This document shows positions 16,649 to 25,374 of a DNA stretch of 64,000 nucleotides, piece after piece. The notes beneath the pieces are model-generated. The model worked only from the letters and a program-made list of their open reading frames with translations, was not told where the DNA came from and searched no databases. The stretch spans positions 62,001 through 126,000 of the forward strand of contig NZ_FCOA02000024.1 of the NCBI RefSeq assembly GCF_001544875.2. Reading direction: 5' to 3'. Origin of the DNA: Caballeronia hypogeia. Its GTDB lineage: Bacteria; Pseudomonadota; Gammaproteobacteria; Burkholderiales; Burkholderiaceae. The translations under genes were made by a program, and so were the position numbers. How positions within the stretch are numbered: position 1 is the stretch's first letter; each line of letters starts with the position of its first letter.

Positions 16649-18307
16649 TCAGACGAGCGCCGCCTGTCGCGAAACCGCCTCGACGACCATGCCCGCATCC
16701 TCCAGAACCATGTCCGCGCCCTTCTCCGCGACCATCATGGTCGGCGCATTGAGATTGCCCGACGTGATGTTCGGGAAAATCGACGCATCGACGATCCGCA
16801 AGCCTTCCACGCCATGCACGCGCAACCGCTCGTCGACGACCGCAGTGCGCGCGTCCGGACCCATCGCGCAGGAGCCGCACAGGTGGTAGATCGAGCCGGA
16901 CTGGTCGCGGAAGTAGTCGAGCATGTCGGCATCGCTGTTCACGTCCGGTCCCGGCGAGATTTCCTCCGCCGTGATCCCGCGCAGCGCCGGCGAACTCATG
17001 ATCTTGCGCACGAGCTTGCTGCCCTGCACCGCCTCGCGGAGGTCCTTCGGCGTCGTCAGCGCGTTGATGCTGATCTTCGCGGCGTCCTCCACGCGAGCGG
17101 ATGCGATCTCCACCGAACCGCGGCTGGTCGGGCGGCACGGGTTGAAGCACAGCAGGAAGCCCGAATACGGTTCGGGTTCGAGTTGCGCCTTGCTGCTCTT
17201 CGGAATGCGATACGACAACGGATTGAAGTAAAGCTGCAGATTCGGCTCCGTCTCTTCCTCATCGCCCTTGAAGAAGCCGCCCGACTGGTTGACGCTCATC
17301 GAAAGCGGACCCTTGCGCGCCGTCAGATAGCGCATAGCGGCGCGCGCCTTGCCGATGAGCGAGCCCAGTTCGTCGTTCAGCGTCTTGACCGTCGCGCGAA
17401 AGTAGAAGCTCACGCACAAATGATCCTGCAGGTTCTTGCCGACGGCCGGCAACGCGTGCACGACCGGAATGCCGTGCTTCGCGAGCAACGCGGCGTCGCC
17501 GAGGCCGGAGAGCTGCATCAGCTTGGGCGAATCGACCGCGCCCGCCGAGAGAATCACTTCGCGCTTCGCGCCGAAGCGCAGCGATTCGCCGTTGCGCGAA
17601 GCCATCACGCCGGTCGCGCGCTTGCCCTCGAACAGCACGCGGCTCACGCTGACATTGCGCTCCACGCGCAGGTTCTTGCGCCCGAGCACCGGATGCAGAT
17701 ATTCGAAGCTGCTCGACGAACGCTGGCCATTGCGCGCGTTCAGGTCATAGATGGTGGCGCCCTCGCAATCCGCGCCGTTGATGTCGCCCGTGACCGGATA
17801 TCCGGCTTGCCGCGCGCCTTCGAGGAACGTGCCGCAGATCGGATGCGCGCCGTCCTTCATCGACGAAATGCTGATTTTCCCGTTCGCGCCGTGATATTCG
17901 GTGTCGCCGGCCCAGTGCGATTCGAGGCGGCGGAAATACGGCAGCACGTCGCGAAAACCCCAGCCCGCGTTGCCCGCGCGCGCCCAGTCGTCGAAGTCGT
18001 GCGGCTGGCCGCGCACGTAGATCATCGCGTTGATCGAGCCGGAGCCGCCCTGCACCTTGCCGCGCGGGCAATACAGCGAGCGGTTGTTCAGTTGCGCTTC
18101 CGGCTCGCTGTAGTACATCCAGTTGAATTCCGGGTTGTAGTAGGTCTTCGTGAACCCGACCGGAATCTTGAACCAGAATGAATCGTCGGCGCCGCCCGCT
18201 TCGAGCAGCAGCACCGAATGCTCGCCCGATTCCGTCAGCCGGTCCGCGAGAATGCAGCCCGCCGAGCCAGCGCCGACGATGATGTAATCGAATTCCATGT
18301 TCTTCAT
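16649..18307 (-). CDS. GMC-family FAD oxidoreductase (choline dehydrogenase-like)
   Basis: A 552-residue flavoprotein. The N-terminus has the dinucleotide-binding motif VGAGSAGC, followed by LLLEAGG. The C-terminal GMC signature contains the catalytic His in YHLCGSCAMG and the second active-site element SGNLNAPT. It oxidises an alcohol or polyol with FAD, possibly feeding the quinone pool. It is the last gene of an operon with aldehyde dehydrogenase, MFS permease and a sugar-acid dehydratase, so its substrate is probably a sugar alcohol, aldose or related polyol. No secretion signal is visible. Confidence 0.85.
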   Translation of the reverse strand: MKNMEFDYIIVGAGSAGCILADRLTESGEHSVLLLEAGGADDSFWFKIPVGFTKTYYNPEFNWMYYSEPEAQLNNRSLYCPRGKVQGGSGSINAMIYVRGQPHDFDDWARAGNAGWGFRDVLPYFRRLESHWAGDTEYHGANGKISISSMKDGAHPICGTFLEGARQAGYPVTGDINGADCEGATIYDLNARNGQRSSSSFEYLHPVLGRKNLRVERNVSVSRVLFEGKRATGVMASRNGESLRFGAKREVILSAGAVDSPKLMQLSGLGDAALLAKHGIPVVHALPAVGKNLQDHLCVSFYFRATVKTLNDELGSLIGKARAAMRYLTARKGPLSMSVNQSGGFFKGDEEETEPNLQLYFNPLSYRIPKSSKAQLEPEPYSGFLLCFNPCRPTSRGSVEIASARVEDAAKISINALTTPKDLREAVQGSKLVRKIMSSPALRGITAEEISPGPDVNSDADMLDYFRDQSGSIYHLCGSCAMGPDARTAVVDERLRVHGVEGLRIVDASIFPNITSGNLNAPTMMVAEKGADMVLEDAGMVVEAVSRQAALV

Positions 18308-18316
18308 GTTTTGCGC

Positions 18317-19534
18317 TCAGCCCTTCGCGGGCGCGAGATCCTTCACGTCGGCGGGCTTTGCCGCCATTTGCAGGTGCAGACGCGCGCCGGTATAAGGCGT
18401 ATGCGCGCGCACCACATCCATGTTCAGTTCGATGCCGAGCCCCGGCTCCGTGGACGGAATGATGTAGCCGTCTTCCCAGCGAATCTTCGTCTTGAGCACC
18501 TCGGCGTGGAAACCGTCCCACGTGCCGATGCTTTCCTGGATCAGGAAGTTCGGCGAACACGCGGCGACCTGAATGCTCGCGGCCGCGCCCACCGGACCGT
18601 TGTAGAGATGCGGCGCGATCTGCGCGTAATGCACCTCGGCGAGACTCGCGATCTTCTTCGCTTCGAGCAGACCGCCCACGCGTCCGACGTTGAACTGCAG
18701 GATCGACGCCGCGCGCGCTTCCAGCAGCTTCGCGAATTCGTACTTGGTGGTCAGGCGCTCGCCGGCGGAAATCGGAATGCTGGTCTTTTCCGCGACTTGC
18801 GCCATCGCGTCTTCCTGCCCCGGCGGAACCGGCTCTTCGAACCACAGCGGATCGTATTTTTCGAGGCGCTTTGCAAGCCGGATCGCCGACGAAGGCACCA
18901 TCTGCCCGTGCGTGCCGAACAGCAGATCGGCCTTGCTGCCCACCGCCTCGCGCACCTTGCGGCAAAACAGTTCGCACCGGTCCATCACTTCGAGCGAAAT
19001 CTGGTGGCCCGAATACGCGGTGTAAGGCCCCGCCGGATCGAACTTGACCGCCGTGAAGCCCATCTCGACGTTCTGCGCGGCGCATTCGGCGGCGAGATCG
19101 GGATCGTCGTAGTCGTATTCGCCTTGCGCGTTCTTCGGATACAGATACGTGTACGAACGCAGACGCTCATGCACGCGCCCGCCGAGCAGTTCATACACGG
19201 GCTTGCCCGCCGCCTTGCCGATAATGTCCCAGCACGCCATTTCCAGGCCGCTCACGACGCCCATCATCGTGAGGTCGGGGCGCTGCGTGAAGCCGCTCGA
19301 ATACGCCTCGCGATAGAAGCGCTCGACGCGATGCGGATCGTGGCCGAGCAGATAGCGTTCGAACACGTCCTCGATGATCGGCGTCATGGCCTTCGGATGG
19401 AACGTCGCGGAATAGATCTCGCCGACGCCCTCGATGCCGCAATCCGTGCGCAGCTTCACGAAGATCCAGTACATGCCGCCCACGTGCGGCGGCGGAACAG
19501 CGACGACATAGGTTTCGAGCGAAGCGATTTTCAT
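18317..19534 (-). CDS. Enolase-superfamily (mandelate racemase/muconate lactonizing) sugar-acid dehydratase
   Basis: A 405-residue protein with the capping domain at both ends and a central barrel. Visible active-site elements are the barrel Lys in FTAVKFDPAG, metal-ligand Glu in WFEEPVPP and SAGERL, and the catalytic His in IAPHLYNGPVG. The usual first metal-ligand Asp position reads FGTHGQ instead. The His arrangement resembles acid-sugar dehydratases. The start at 19534 is fixed by a 4-bp overlap with the MFS gene; the frame extends further upstream only as a shadow. The exact substrate cannot be assigned. Confidence 0.82.
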   Translation of the reverse strand: MKIASLETYVVAVPPPHVGGMYWIFVKLRTDCGIEGVGEIYSATFHPKAMTPIIEDVFERYLLGHDPHRVERFYREAYSSGFTQRPDLTMMGVVSGLEMACWDIIGKAAGKPVYELLGGRVHERLRSYTYLYPKNAQGEYDYDDPDLAAECAAQNVEMGFTAVKFDPAGPYTAYSGHQISLEVMDRCELFCRKVREAVGSKADLLFGTHGQMVPSSAIRLAKRLEKYDPLWFEEPVPPGQEDAMAQVAEKTSIPISAGERLTTKYEFAKLLEARAASILQFNVGRVGGLLEAKKIASLAEVHYAQIAPHLYNGPVGAAASIQVAACSPNFLIQESIGTWDGFHAEVLKTKIRWEDGYIIPSTEPGLGIELNMDVVRAHTPYTGARLHLQMAAKPADVKDLAPAKG

Positions 19535-20829
19535 GCTTGATCCTGCTTGTTGAGCCGATGTTTGAAGACGAGCGCCGCGATGCCGCCCAGCGTCGACATG
19601 CACGCGATATAGCCGAAATAAAGCTGATAGCCGTGCACGCCCGGATAGTTCTGCGTCAGATAGCCGTTGATGAGCGGCAGCACCGCATCGGGCGAATAAC
19701 CGATCACCGAGACGAGGCCAATGGCGAGACCCATGACTTCGGCGGGCACCTTGCACTGATCGAGCAGCGACCAGTAGAGACCGCGAATCGCGTAGGTCAT
19801 CACGCCGATGAACAGCACGATCACCGCGATGAGCACGTGACTGCCAATGGAAGGCGCGGCCATCAGCCCGAGCAGCGCAATGGCCGCTGCGAACAGCGCG
19901 AACACAAGCACGGAAGTCTTCGAGAAACGGTCGCCGAGAAAGCCGCCGCCGATGCCGCCGATCGGGCGCATCCACAGTTTGGCCGTGGTGATGAAGCCCG
20001 CCGCGACCACCGACAAGCCGATTTCCTTCTCGTGCAGATATGCGGAAAAGCTGTACGTCGCCCAGAACACCTGATAGCCGCAGAAGACGATTGCGGAGAG
20101 TAGCCACAATTGCGGGTTCTTCAGCAGCACACCGAGATCGCGGAGCACGTTGCGCTTTTCACGTTTCGCTTGCGCGGCCTGCGCGCCTTGCGAATCGCGC
20201 ACCAGACCGAGCACGACGCCCAGCCCGATGCACAGGAACGCGTACATATAGACGACGATGCGAAAACCTGTCGCGGGCGAATCGCCGTGCGTCTGTGTGA
20301 TCCACGCGAACAAGCCGATCGCGACGGTCGCGAGCAGCGCTTCGATCAGCCCGCGTCCGCCGTCGAGAAAGCCGAAGAAGCGGCCTTGCTCGCTGGCGGC
20401 GGCGATCGTCTGCACGCGCTTGATGATCGCGGCCCAGAACGTGAGGCCGGTCGTCAGGCCCCAGGCGCCGAAGATCACGATCAGCGCGCCGAACGAAGGC
20501 GCCGTCGAGTACCAGAGCCCGAGCGCGCCCGTCGCGATCAGCGAAAAGCTGATGAGCACGCGAGGCGCGACGCGGTCCGCGAGCCAGCCGCTCGGCAGAT
20601 AGCAGATGAGGAAGATCGTGCCGAGCGCGGAATACAGGTAACCGAGTTGCGACTCGCTGATATGGAAGACTTCGAGCATCGTCGGCTGATAGACCTGCCG
20701 CAGATACAGCATCGGATAGATCGCGCCGGCGGCGATCACGAGCAGCGCGAGCTGGATATAGCGGTCGGCGCGCGTGGCTTCGCGCGGCGCGGCGACGCTC
20801 TGGCCGGATTGAGCGGGATTCGATGACAC
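19531..20829 (-). CDS. MFS transporter
   Basis: A 432-residue major facilitator protein with about twelve hydrophobic helices and the loop 2-3 signature SGWLADRVAPR. It is probably a proton or ion symporter importing the substrate handled by the neighbouring dehydratase and oxidoreductase. It overlaps the dehydratase start by 4 bp. The start at 20829 gives an N-terminal cytoplasmic tail of about 24 residues before the first helix. Confidence 0.85.
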   Translation of the reverse strand: MSSNPAQSGQSVAAPREATRADRYIQLALLVIAAGAIYPMLYLRQVYQPTMLEVFHISESQLGYLYSALGTIFLICYLPSGWLADRVAPRVLISFSLIATGALGLWYSTAPSFGALIVIFGAWGLTTGLTFWAAIIKRVQTIAAASEQGRFFGFLDGGRGLIEALLATVAIGLFAWITQTHGDSPATGFRIVVYMYAFLCIGLGVVLGLVRDSQGAQAAQAKREKRNVLRDLGVLLKNPQLWLLSAIVFCGYQVFWATYSFSAYLHEKEIGLSVVAAGFITTAKLWMRPIGGIGGGFLGDRFSKTSVLVFALFAAAIALLGLMAAPSIGSHVLIAVIVLFIGVMTYAIRGLYWSLLDQCKVPAEVMGLAIGLVSVIGYSPDAVLPLINGYLTQNYPGVHGYQLYFGYIACMSTLGGIAALVFKHRLNKQDQA

Positions 20830-20945
20830 GGGTGTGCTCCTCGAAGGGCAGCGGCGCGCGGCGGCGGATGCCGCGCGGCTGGGCCTTCAATATGTTTTTG
20901 TCGGGCGATGGATGAATGCGAAGCGGCCGTTGCCGGCCGCGAAAA

Positions 20946-22370
20946 TCAGTACTTCATGACGACGAGGCGCGTTTGCGTGAATTCGAGCATGCCGTGCTTG
21001 CCGTCGTCGCCGCCGATACCGGAGCGCTTCCAGCCGGCGTGAAAGCCCTGGTACGGATCGGCGGGCGTGCGGTTGATATACAGCTCACCCGCTTCGATCG
21101 AATTGGCGACCTTCATCGCCGTGCGATAGTTCTCGGTGTAGAGCACCGACGAGAGCCCGAACTGGTGATCGTTCGCCATGCCGATCGCTTCGTCGATGGT
21201 GGAATACGAGAGCACCGCCAGCACCGGGCCGAAGGTCTCTTCCTGCACGATCTCCATGTCCTGACGGCAGTTGGAAAGCAGCGTCGGTGGATAGAAGAAG
21301 CCGCGGCGGTTCGGCACTTCGCCGCCGGTTTCGAGCGTGGCGCCCGCTTCGATCGCGCGGCGGACCATCGCGTGAATGCCGTCGCGCGAGGCCTTGTTGA
21401 CCAGCGGACCCATGCAGTTCGCGTCTTCGTAACGGTCGCCGATCTGCTTCGCCTTCATCTGCTCGCGCAGCATGCCGACGAATGCGTCATGGATGCTCTC
21501 GTGCACATAGACGCGCTCGATGGCCGTGCAGAGTTGCCCGCCGTGCGTGAGCTTCGAGGCGACGAGTTCGCGCGCGGCCTTCTGCAAATCGGCGTCCGGC
21601 TCGACTATGGCGGGCGTCTTGCCGCCCAGTTCCAGCGAAGGCTTCGCGATATTCGCCTTGCAGTACTCCAGCACCTTGCGGCCCGCGTTGACGCTGCCCG
21701 TCAGCGTGATCATGCCCACCTTGGGATGCGTGCAGACGACTTCGGCCGTCGCGTGATCCATCGCCAGAATATTGACGACGCCCGCGGGGAGCGCTGCGCG
21801 TTCGACGGCGCGCGCGAGTTCGAACGCCGACAGCGGCGTGTTGTTGCTCGGCCGCACGACCACCGTGTTGCCCGCGATCAGCGCCGGCGCGACCTTGCGC
21901 ATCAGCGTGTAGATCGGGAAGTTGAACGGAATCAGGCACGCGACGACGCCGATCGGCTCGCGATGCAGCACGAGGTTTTCGTCGGGCGTGTCGCTCGGAA
22001 TGACTTCGCCTTCGATCCGGCGCGCCCATTCGGCGTGATAGCGCGTGATCTGCGCGGCGTAGACGGCCTCGTTGGTCGCGTCGAGCAGGCTCTTGCCGGA
22101 CTCCATCGCGAGCGCGGCGCCGATCTCGGCGGAGGCTTCGACGAGCGCGTCGGCGAGACGCTGCATGTGCGCGGCGCGCTCGGCGGCGGGCATCACGCGC
22201 CAGAGACGTTGCGCCGCGGCGGCCTGCTCGACCGCCTGCAGCGCCTGTTCGCGCGACGCGTTGTGGACGTGGCCCAGCACCTCTTCGGTCGCGGGATTCA
22301 GGATGGCGGTGACGTCATCGCTCACGGGCTCGATGAAACGTCCGTTCACGAAATTCCGTTCTGGCTTCAT
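20946..22370 (-). CDS. NAD(P)-dependent aldehyde dehydrogenase (AldA-like)
   Basis: A 474-residue ALDH. Hallmarks are FNFPIYT, the Glu general base in ELGGKTP and the nucleophile Cys in GGQLCTAIERVY. It resembles lactaldehyde/glycolaldehyde dehydrogenases. The start at 22370 (MKPERNFVNGRF) matches the family; the frame extends 31 codons further upstream without similarity. It heads the operon with the MFS, dehydratase and GMC genes, so oxidation of an aldehyde released in that pathway is likely. Confidence 0.87.
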   Translation of the reverse strand: MKPERNFVNGRFIEPVSDDVTAILNPATEEVLGHVHNASREQALQAVEQAAAAQRLWRVMPAAERAAHMQRLADALVEASAEIGAALAMESGKSLLDATNEAVYAAQITRYHAEWARRIEGEVIPSDTPDENLVLHREPIGVVACLIPFNFPIYTLMRKVAPALIAGNTVVVRPSNNTPLSAFELARAVERAALPAGVVNILAMDHATAEVVCTHPKVGMITLTGSVNAGRKVLEYCKANIAKPSLELGGKTPAIVEPDADLQKAARELVASKLTHGGQLCTAIERVYVHESIHDAFVGMLREQMKAKQIGDRYEDANCMGPLVNKASRDGIHAMVRRAIEAGATLETGGEVPNRRGFFYPPTLLSNCRQDMEIVQEETFGPVLAVLSYSTIDEAIGMANDHQFGLSSVLYTENYRTAMKVANSIEAGELYINRTPADPYQGFHAGWKRSGIGGDDGKHGMLEFTQTRLVVMKY

Positions 22371-22649
22371 TGGGGCGGTTTCCTTGATCGCTGTGCGGCG
22401 CGTCGCCCGGCTGCCGGGGTTTCCAGGCAACCGCTGCGAATTGGCAACGCATTTGCGGCTCATTCTTCCAAGCGTCGCAGTGCAGCGACAAGCGAAGAAT
22501 TTTCTGGAAGAACATTCGAAAAACTCACGATACCTGTTCGACTAAATCCTTTTGCGGTGGCTGGCTGATACAGCACAATCGGCTCGCATCACTGCGTTCT
22601 GTCCGTTAATTAGGATTTCTTCAAAATAAGTAAAACACTTGAGACTTTC

Positions 22650-22745
22650 ATGAGAATCAAAGCAATTTCCCTGGCCGCGCTGGCGTGCATCGCCTCATCC
22701 GCTCATGCGCAGAGCAGCGTCACCATGTTCGGTAGTCGCGCCTGA
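22650..22745 (+). pseudogene. 5' remnant of a Burkholderia-type porin gene
   Basis: From ATG at 22650 the frame reads a porin signal peptide (MRIKAISLAALACIASSAHA) followed by QSSVTMFG, the standard first strand of Burkholderiales porins (compare QSSVTLYG in the intact porin at 37359-38516). It then departs abruptly and stops at 22745 after SRA. The rest of the porin is missing; the following sequence belongs to an unrelated lower-GC fragment on the opposite strand. It lies divergently upstream of the aldehyde dehydrogenase operon, a common place for a substrate porin. The breakpoint is near 22730. Confidence 0.75.
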
Positions 22746-24045
22746 CCAATTCAGAAGCGTTCGCGAATTCTTTTTGCCAATTTCTGTACGGCCCGTCGGG
22801 CTGGCTGATGACCGTTCTTCCAAGGTACTCGCTCCAGGAAGACTCTTGCGCTTTGCGCACCGTAGCCGGCGAGGGATTTCTCATCAACTGGTCATATGCT
22901 TGCTGTCTTGCGAGTTCCGCAGCCGCAGGCCTGCTGCTGCCGAAGCTTGCAGGTCCAGTCGGGCGATTTGCCAACGCCGGATCTGTCGCAACAGACGCCC
23001 GTATTTCGCGGGCCTCCTCGTAGCTGACTTTCATATAGTCGGCCAGGCCCTCGGCAGTAGCAAAGACCTGGAGTTTGACTTTTTCGTCGTTCGAAGTCTT
23101 CAGTGCCTGGAGCGAGGCATCGAGTGCAACGAGGTTGCGATAGGTGGTGGCATACCCGTATCCATTGCCAAACTTGCCTGATGGCGCAGGCGTATCGAGC
23201 AACCGGTCGAGATGCCACTGGATCAACGCCGCCAGATCTTGGGTAATGCCGGATGGATCGTCGACTGCCACGACTGCCGCCCCGAAACGCGGACTCCGAC
23301 GCGCGCAGGCTTCAAGAACGGCGGATGCAGCGCCCGCTCGCGCGCGATAATTCGACCCCGTGGGTGCTACGAACGACGCGGACCTGTTTTGCGCCCCCTT
23401 CGCTACCTGAGCGTATTCGGCCACGGTGGTGTCTAGTGCGCCTATTCCGACCGCATGCGGCACGTTGCCCCGGCCGCTTGAAGCAGGCAGGCCGGGGAGC
23501 GCCTTGTGCGCCTTGGCCCAGGCGCCCGCGTCGAACGATCGCATGTGGAGTTTCCGTTGCGTCTTGCCCGTCTCACCCTTATGCGCCTTGATCACCGCCG
23601 ACGTCCACTGGACGTCCGAGAAGCCCAGCCAGACGATTCCCGCGTGCTCCGCGTCACTGATAGCAATGCAGCCCGCCAGCTCCTTATGGCCGACGAAGTC
23701 GCACGGAGTAGCTGATTTTGCTTGCTCGGGGATTGTGGCCTCAGGCGGGAAGCTCATGAAATTTCCATCGCGGGTGACCCAGTAGCCATCCATGCGATCG
23801 CGCTTTTCGTCGTACACGTAAAGGTATCCGCTACGCATAAGGCGAGTGGTGTAGATTGCGCCGCCCTTCAACTGCAAATCCTGCCGCTTGCCCTTGCCGA
23901 CGCTGTCGGCGGCGTCCTCTACCATCAGTGGAGCCGAAACGACTGGCAAGCCAGGATCGTGCGGAACGATGGCATAACGCACCGGCATGATTAGCAAACC
24001 GCGTTTATCGCAAAGACTGCAAACCGGTTCGGTTACCGAAGCCAT
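22720..24045 (-). CDS. T6SS effector, BTH_I2691/VasX N-terminal family, C-terminally shortened
   Basis: A 441-residue protein whose N-terminus (CSLCDKRGLLIMPVRYA, then RSGYLYVYDE) matches the N-terminal region of VasX/BTH_I2691-type T6SS effectors. Known relatives are roughly twice as long and end in a hydrophobic pore-forming part; here no membrane helices are present and the frame ends inside the porin remnant. The last residues (DYRTW) are encoded by or next to the porin sequence, so the C-terminal toxin region was probably lost by recombination. Base composition is clearly lower in GC than the flanks, suggesting transfer. It may be non-toxic and is best treated as a probable pseudogene, although the remaining frame is uninterrupted. 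Confidence 0.7.
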   Translation of the reverse strand: MASVTEPVCSLCDKRGLLIMPVRYAIVPHDPGLPVVSAPLMVEDAADSVGKGKRQDLQLKGGAIYTTRLMRSGYLYVYDEKRDRMDGYWVTRDGNFMSFPPEATIPEQAKSATPCDFVGHKELAGCIAISDAEHAGIVWLGFSDVQWTSAVIKAHKGETGKTQRKLHMRSFDAGAWAKAHKALPGLPASSGRGNVPHAVGIGALDTTVAEYAQVAKGAQNRSASFVAPTGSNYRARAGAASAVLEACARRSPRFGAAVVAVDDPSGITQDLAALIQWHLDRLLDTPAPSGKFGNGYGYATTYRNLVALDASLQALKTSNDEKVKLQVFATAEGLADYMKVSYEEAREIRASVATDPALANRPTGPASFGSSRPAAAELARQQAYDQLMRNPSPATVRKAQESSWSEYLGRTVISQPDGPYRNWQKEFANASELVRRDYRTW

Positions 24046-24290
24046 GGTTGAGTTTCCTCAAGTAATTTTTGTCCACCGGTCGACGTCAACGATGCGCCGG
24101 CCCGCACCATGACATGGGCCTGGCTGTGGGTAACCTTCATGGTTTCATGCGATGTGGGCGCCATGTCATCGTTCTGCTCTTTGATCCGGATCTTTCCGCG
24201 ATCTCTCATTCGCAGTACTGTTGAAGCGGATTTTCTTTCGCGCGTTGACGCCTTCTCGGAACCGAATCGCGCCAGTAAGGGCGCCAACAT
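24033..24290 (-). CDS. Small hypothetical protein upstream of the T6SS effector
   Basis: An 85-residue basic protein whose 3' end overlaps the effector start by 13 bp, implying translational coupling. An in-frame TAG lies 33 bp upstream of its ATG. The family is not recognised; the position just before a T6SS effector suggests it could be the 3' remnant of an upstream T6SS gene (tip, adaptor or PAAR-type). Alternative starts at Met28 or Met43 are possible. Confidence 0.4.
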   Translation of the reverse strand: MLAPLLARFGSEKASTRERKSASTVLRMRDRGKIRIKEQNDDMAPTSHETMKVTHSQAHVMVRAGASLTSTGGQKLLEETQPWLR

Positions 24291-24715
24291 ACCCGAGTGG
24301 TTGAAAATACGGAATGGATCAAACTAACAATTCAGATACATCTCTCTCTGGATTGCAGTTTTTCTGTCTTCGAAAAAATCGATGATCAGGCATGCGATTC
24401 ATTTCGCGCTGGCTTACGCCCCGCAGCGAAGGCGAACGACAGCCTTCAAAGCTGTCAAAAAGGGCGCTGAATCGACCTGACATCGCCGGAAGGAAGGAAA
24501 AAAGGGCGCGTTGTGGTTCAGCCACTCGCGCCGGACCTTCGATTTGCCGCGATTCCTGCCTCGCGCCACTCCGTCAATACCGTCCTAAGCATCTCCTAAG
24601 CTTTCCGCAACTAACCTTGCGGCTTTCGTGAACTTTGACGAATTCGCAAGATGACCCACACGCTCATCCCCGTCCGTTCGCGCCGTCCGACGCCATGAGC
24701 CCGAGGAGATACGCC
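24291..24715. other. Intergenic region before the two-component operon
   Basis: About 425 bp. No convincing gene is seen. The left part shares the lower GC of the effector fragment, while GC rises again from about 24,600, so the right border of the acquired fragment probably lies here. It should contain the promoter of the response-regulator gene; GAGGAG precedes the start at 24716. Confidence 0.5.
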
Positions 24716-25372
24716 ATGAGGGTATTGCTCGTCGAAGACGACCGCATGATCGGCGAAACGGTCCAGGACGAACTGCGCGACAGCAGCTACGCCGTCGACT
24801 GGGTGCGCGACGGCAAGCTCGCGCTCACGAGTCTCACGACGCACGTCTACGATGCGATCCTGCTCGATCTCGGCCTGCCCGGCGCCGATGGCTTCGAGGT
24901 GCTGCGCGCCGTGCGTCGCGGGGACAATCCGGTGCCGCTCATCATCATCACCGCGCGCGATTCGGTCGAAGACCGCATCCGCGGACTCGACGAAGGCGCC
25001 GACGACTATCTCATCAAGCCATTCGACATAGCCGAGTTGCGCGCGCGCATGCGCGCCGTGATCCGCCGGCGTGGCGGACAGGCCGCGCCGCTGATGACGA
25101 ACGGCGTGCTCACGCTCGATCCCGCCACGCGCGAAGCCACGTCCGGCGACGTCGCGACACGCCTGTCGAGCCGCGAATTCGCGCTCTTGCAGGCGCTGAT
25201 GATCCGCCCCGGCGCGATCCTCTCGCGCGCGGAACTGGAAGACCGCATCTACGGCTGGAACGAGGAAGTGGAAAGCAACGCGGTCGAATTCCTGATTCAC
25301 TCGCTGCGCAAGAAGCTCGGCGCGACCGCGATCAGGAACGTGCGCGGGGTCGGCTGGATGGTCTCCAAGTAA
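24716..25372 (+). CDS. OmpR/PhoB-family response regulator (QseB/PmrA-like)
   Basis: A 218-residue two-domain regulator. The receiver domain begins RVLLVEDDRMIGE, with the phospho-acceptor Asp in LLDLGLPG (about residue 51) and the conserved Lys in YLIKPFD. The C-terminal winged helix contains LSSREFALL and HSLRKKLG. The start at 24716 follows a GAGGAG ribosome site; a longer in-frame opening at 24635 is not needed for the fold. The sensor kinase gene begins 2 bp after its stop. Confidence 0.93.
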   Translation: MRVLLVEDDRMIGETVQDELRDSSYAVDWVRDGKLALTSLTTHVYDAILLDLGLPGADGFEVLRAVRRGDNPVPLIIITARDSVEDRIRGLDEGADDYLIKPFDIAELRARMRAVIRRRGGQAAPLMTNGVLTLDPATREATSGDVATRLSSREFALLQALMIRPGAILSRAELEDRIYGWNEEVESNAVEFLIHSLRKKLGATAIRNVRGVGWMVSK

Positions 25373-25374
25373 CC

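Noticed and set aside
16628..18181. Plus-strand open frame of about 517 codons opposite the GMC oxidoreductase
   Set aside because: Shadow composition and no ribosome site; the minus-strand GMC enzyme has all its family motifs.
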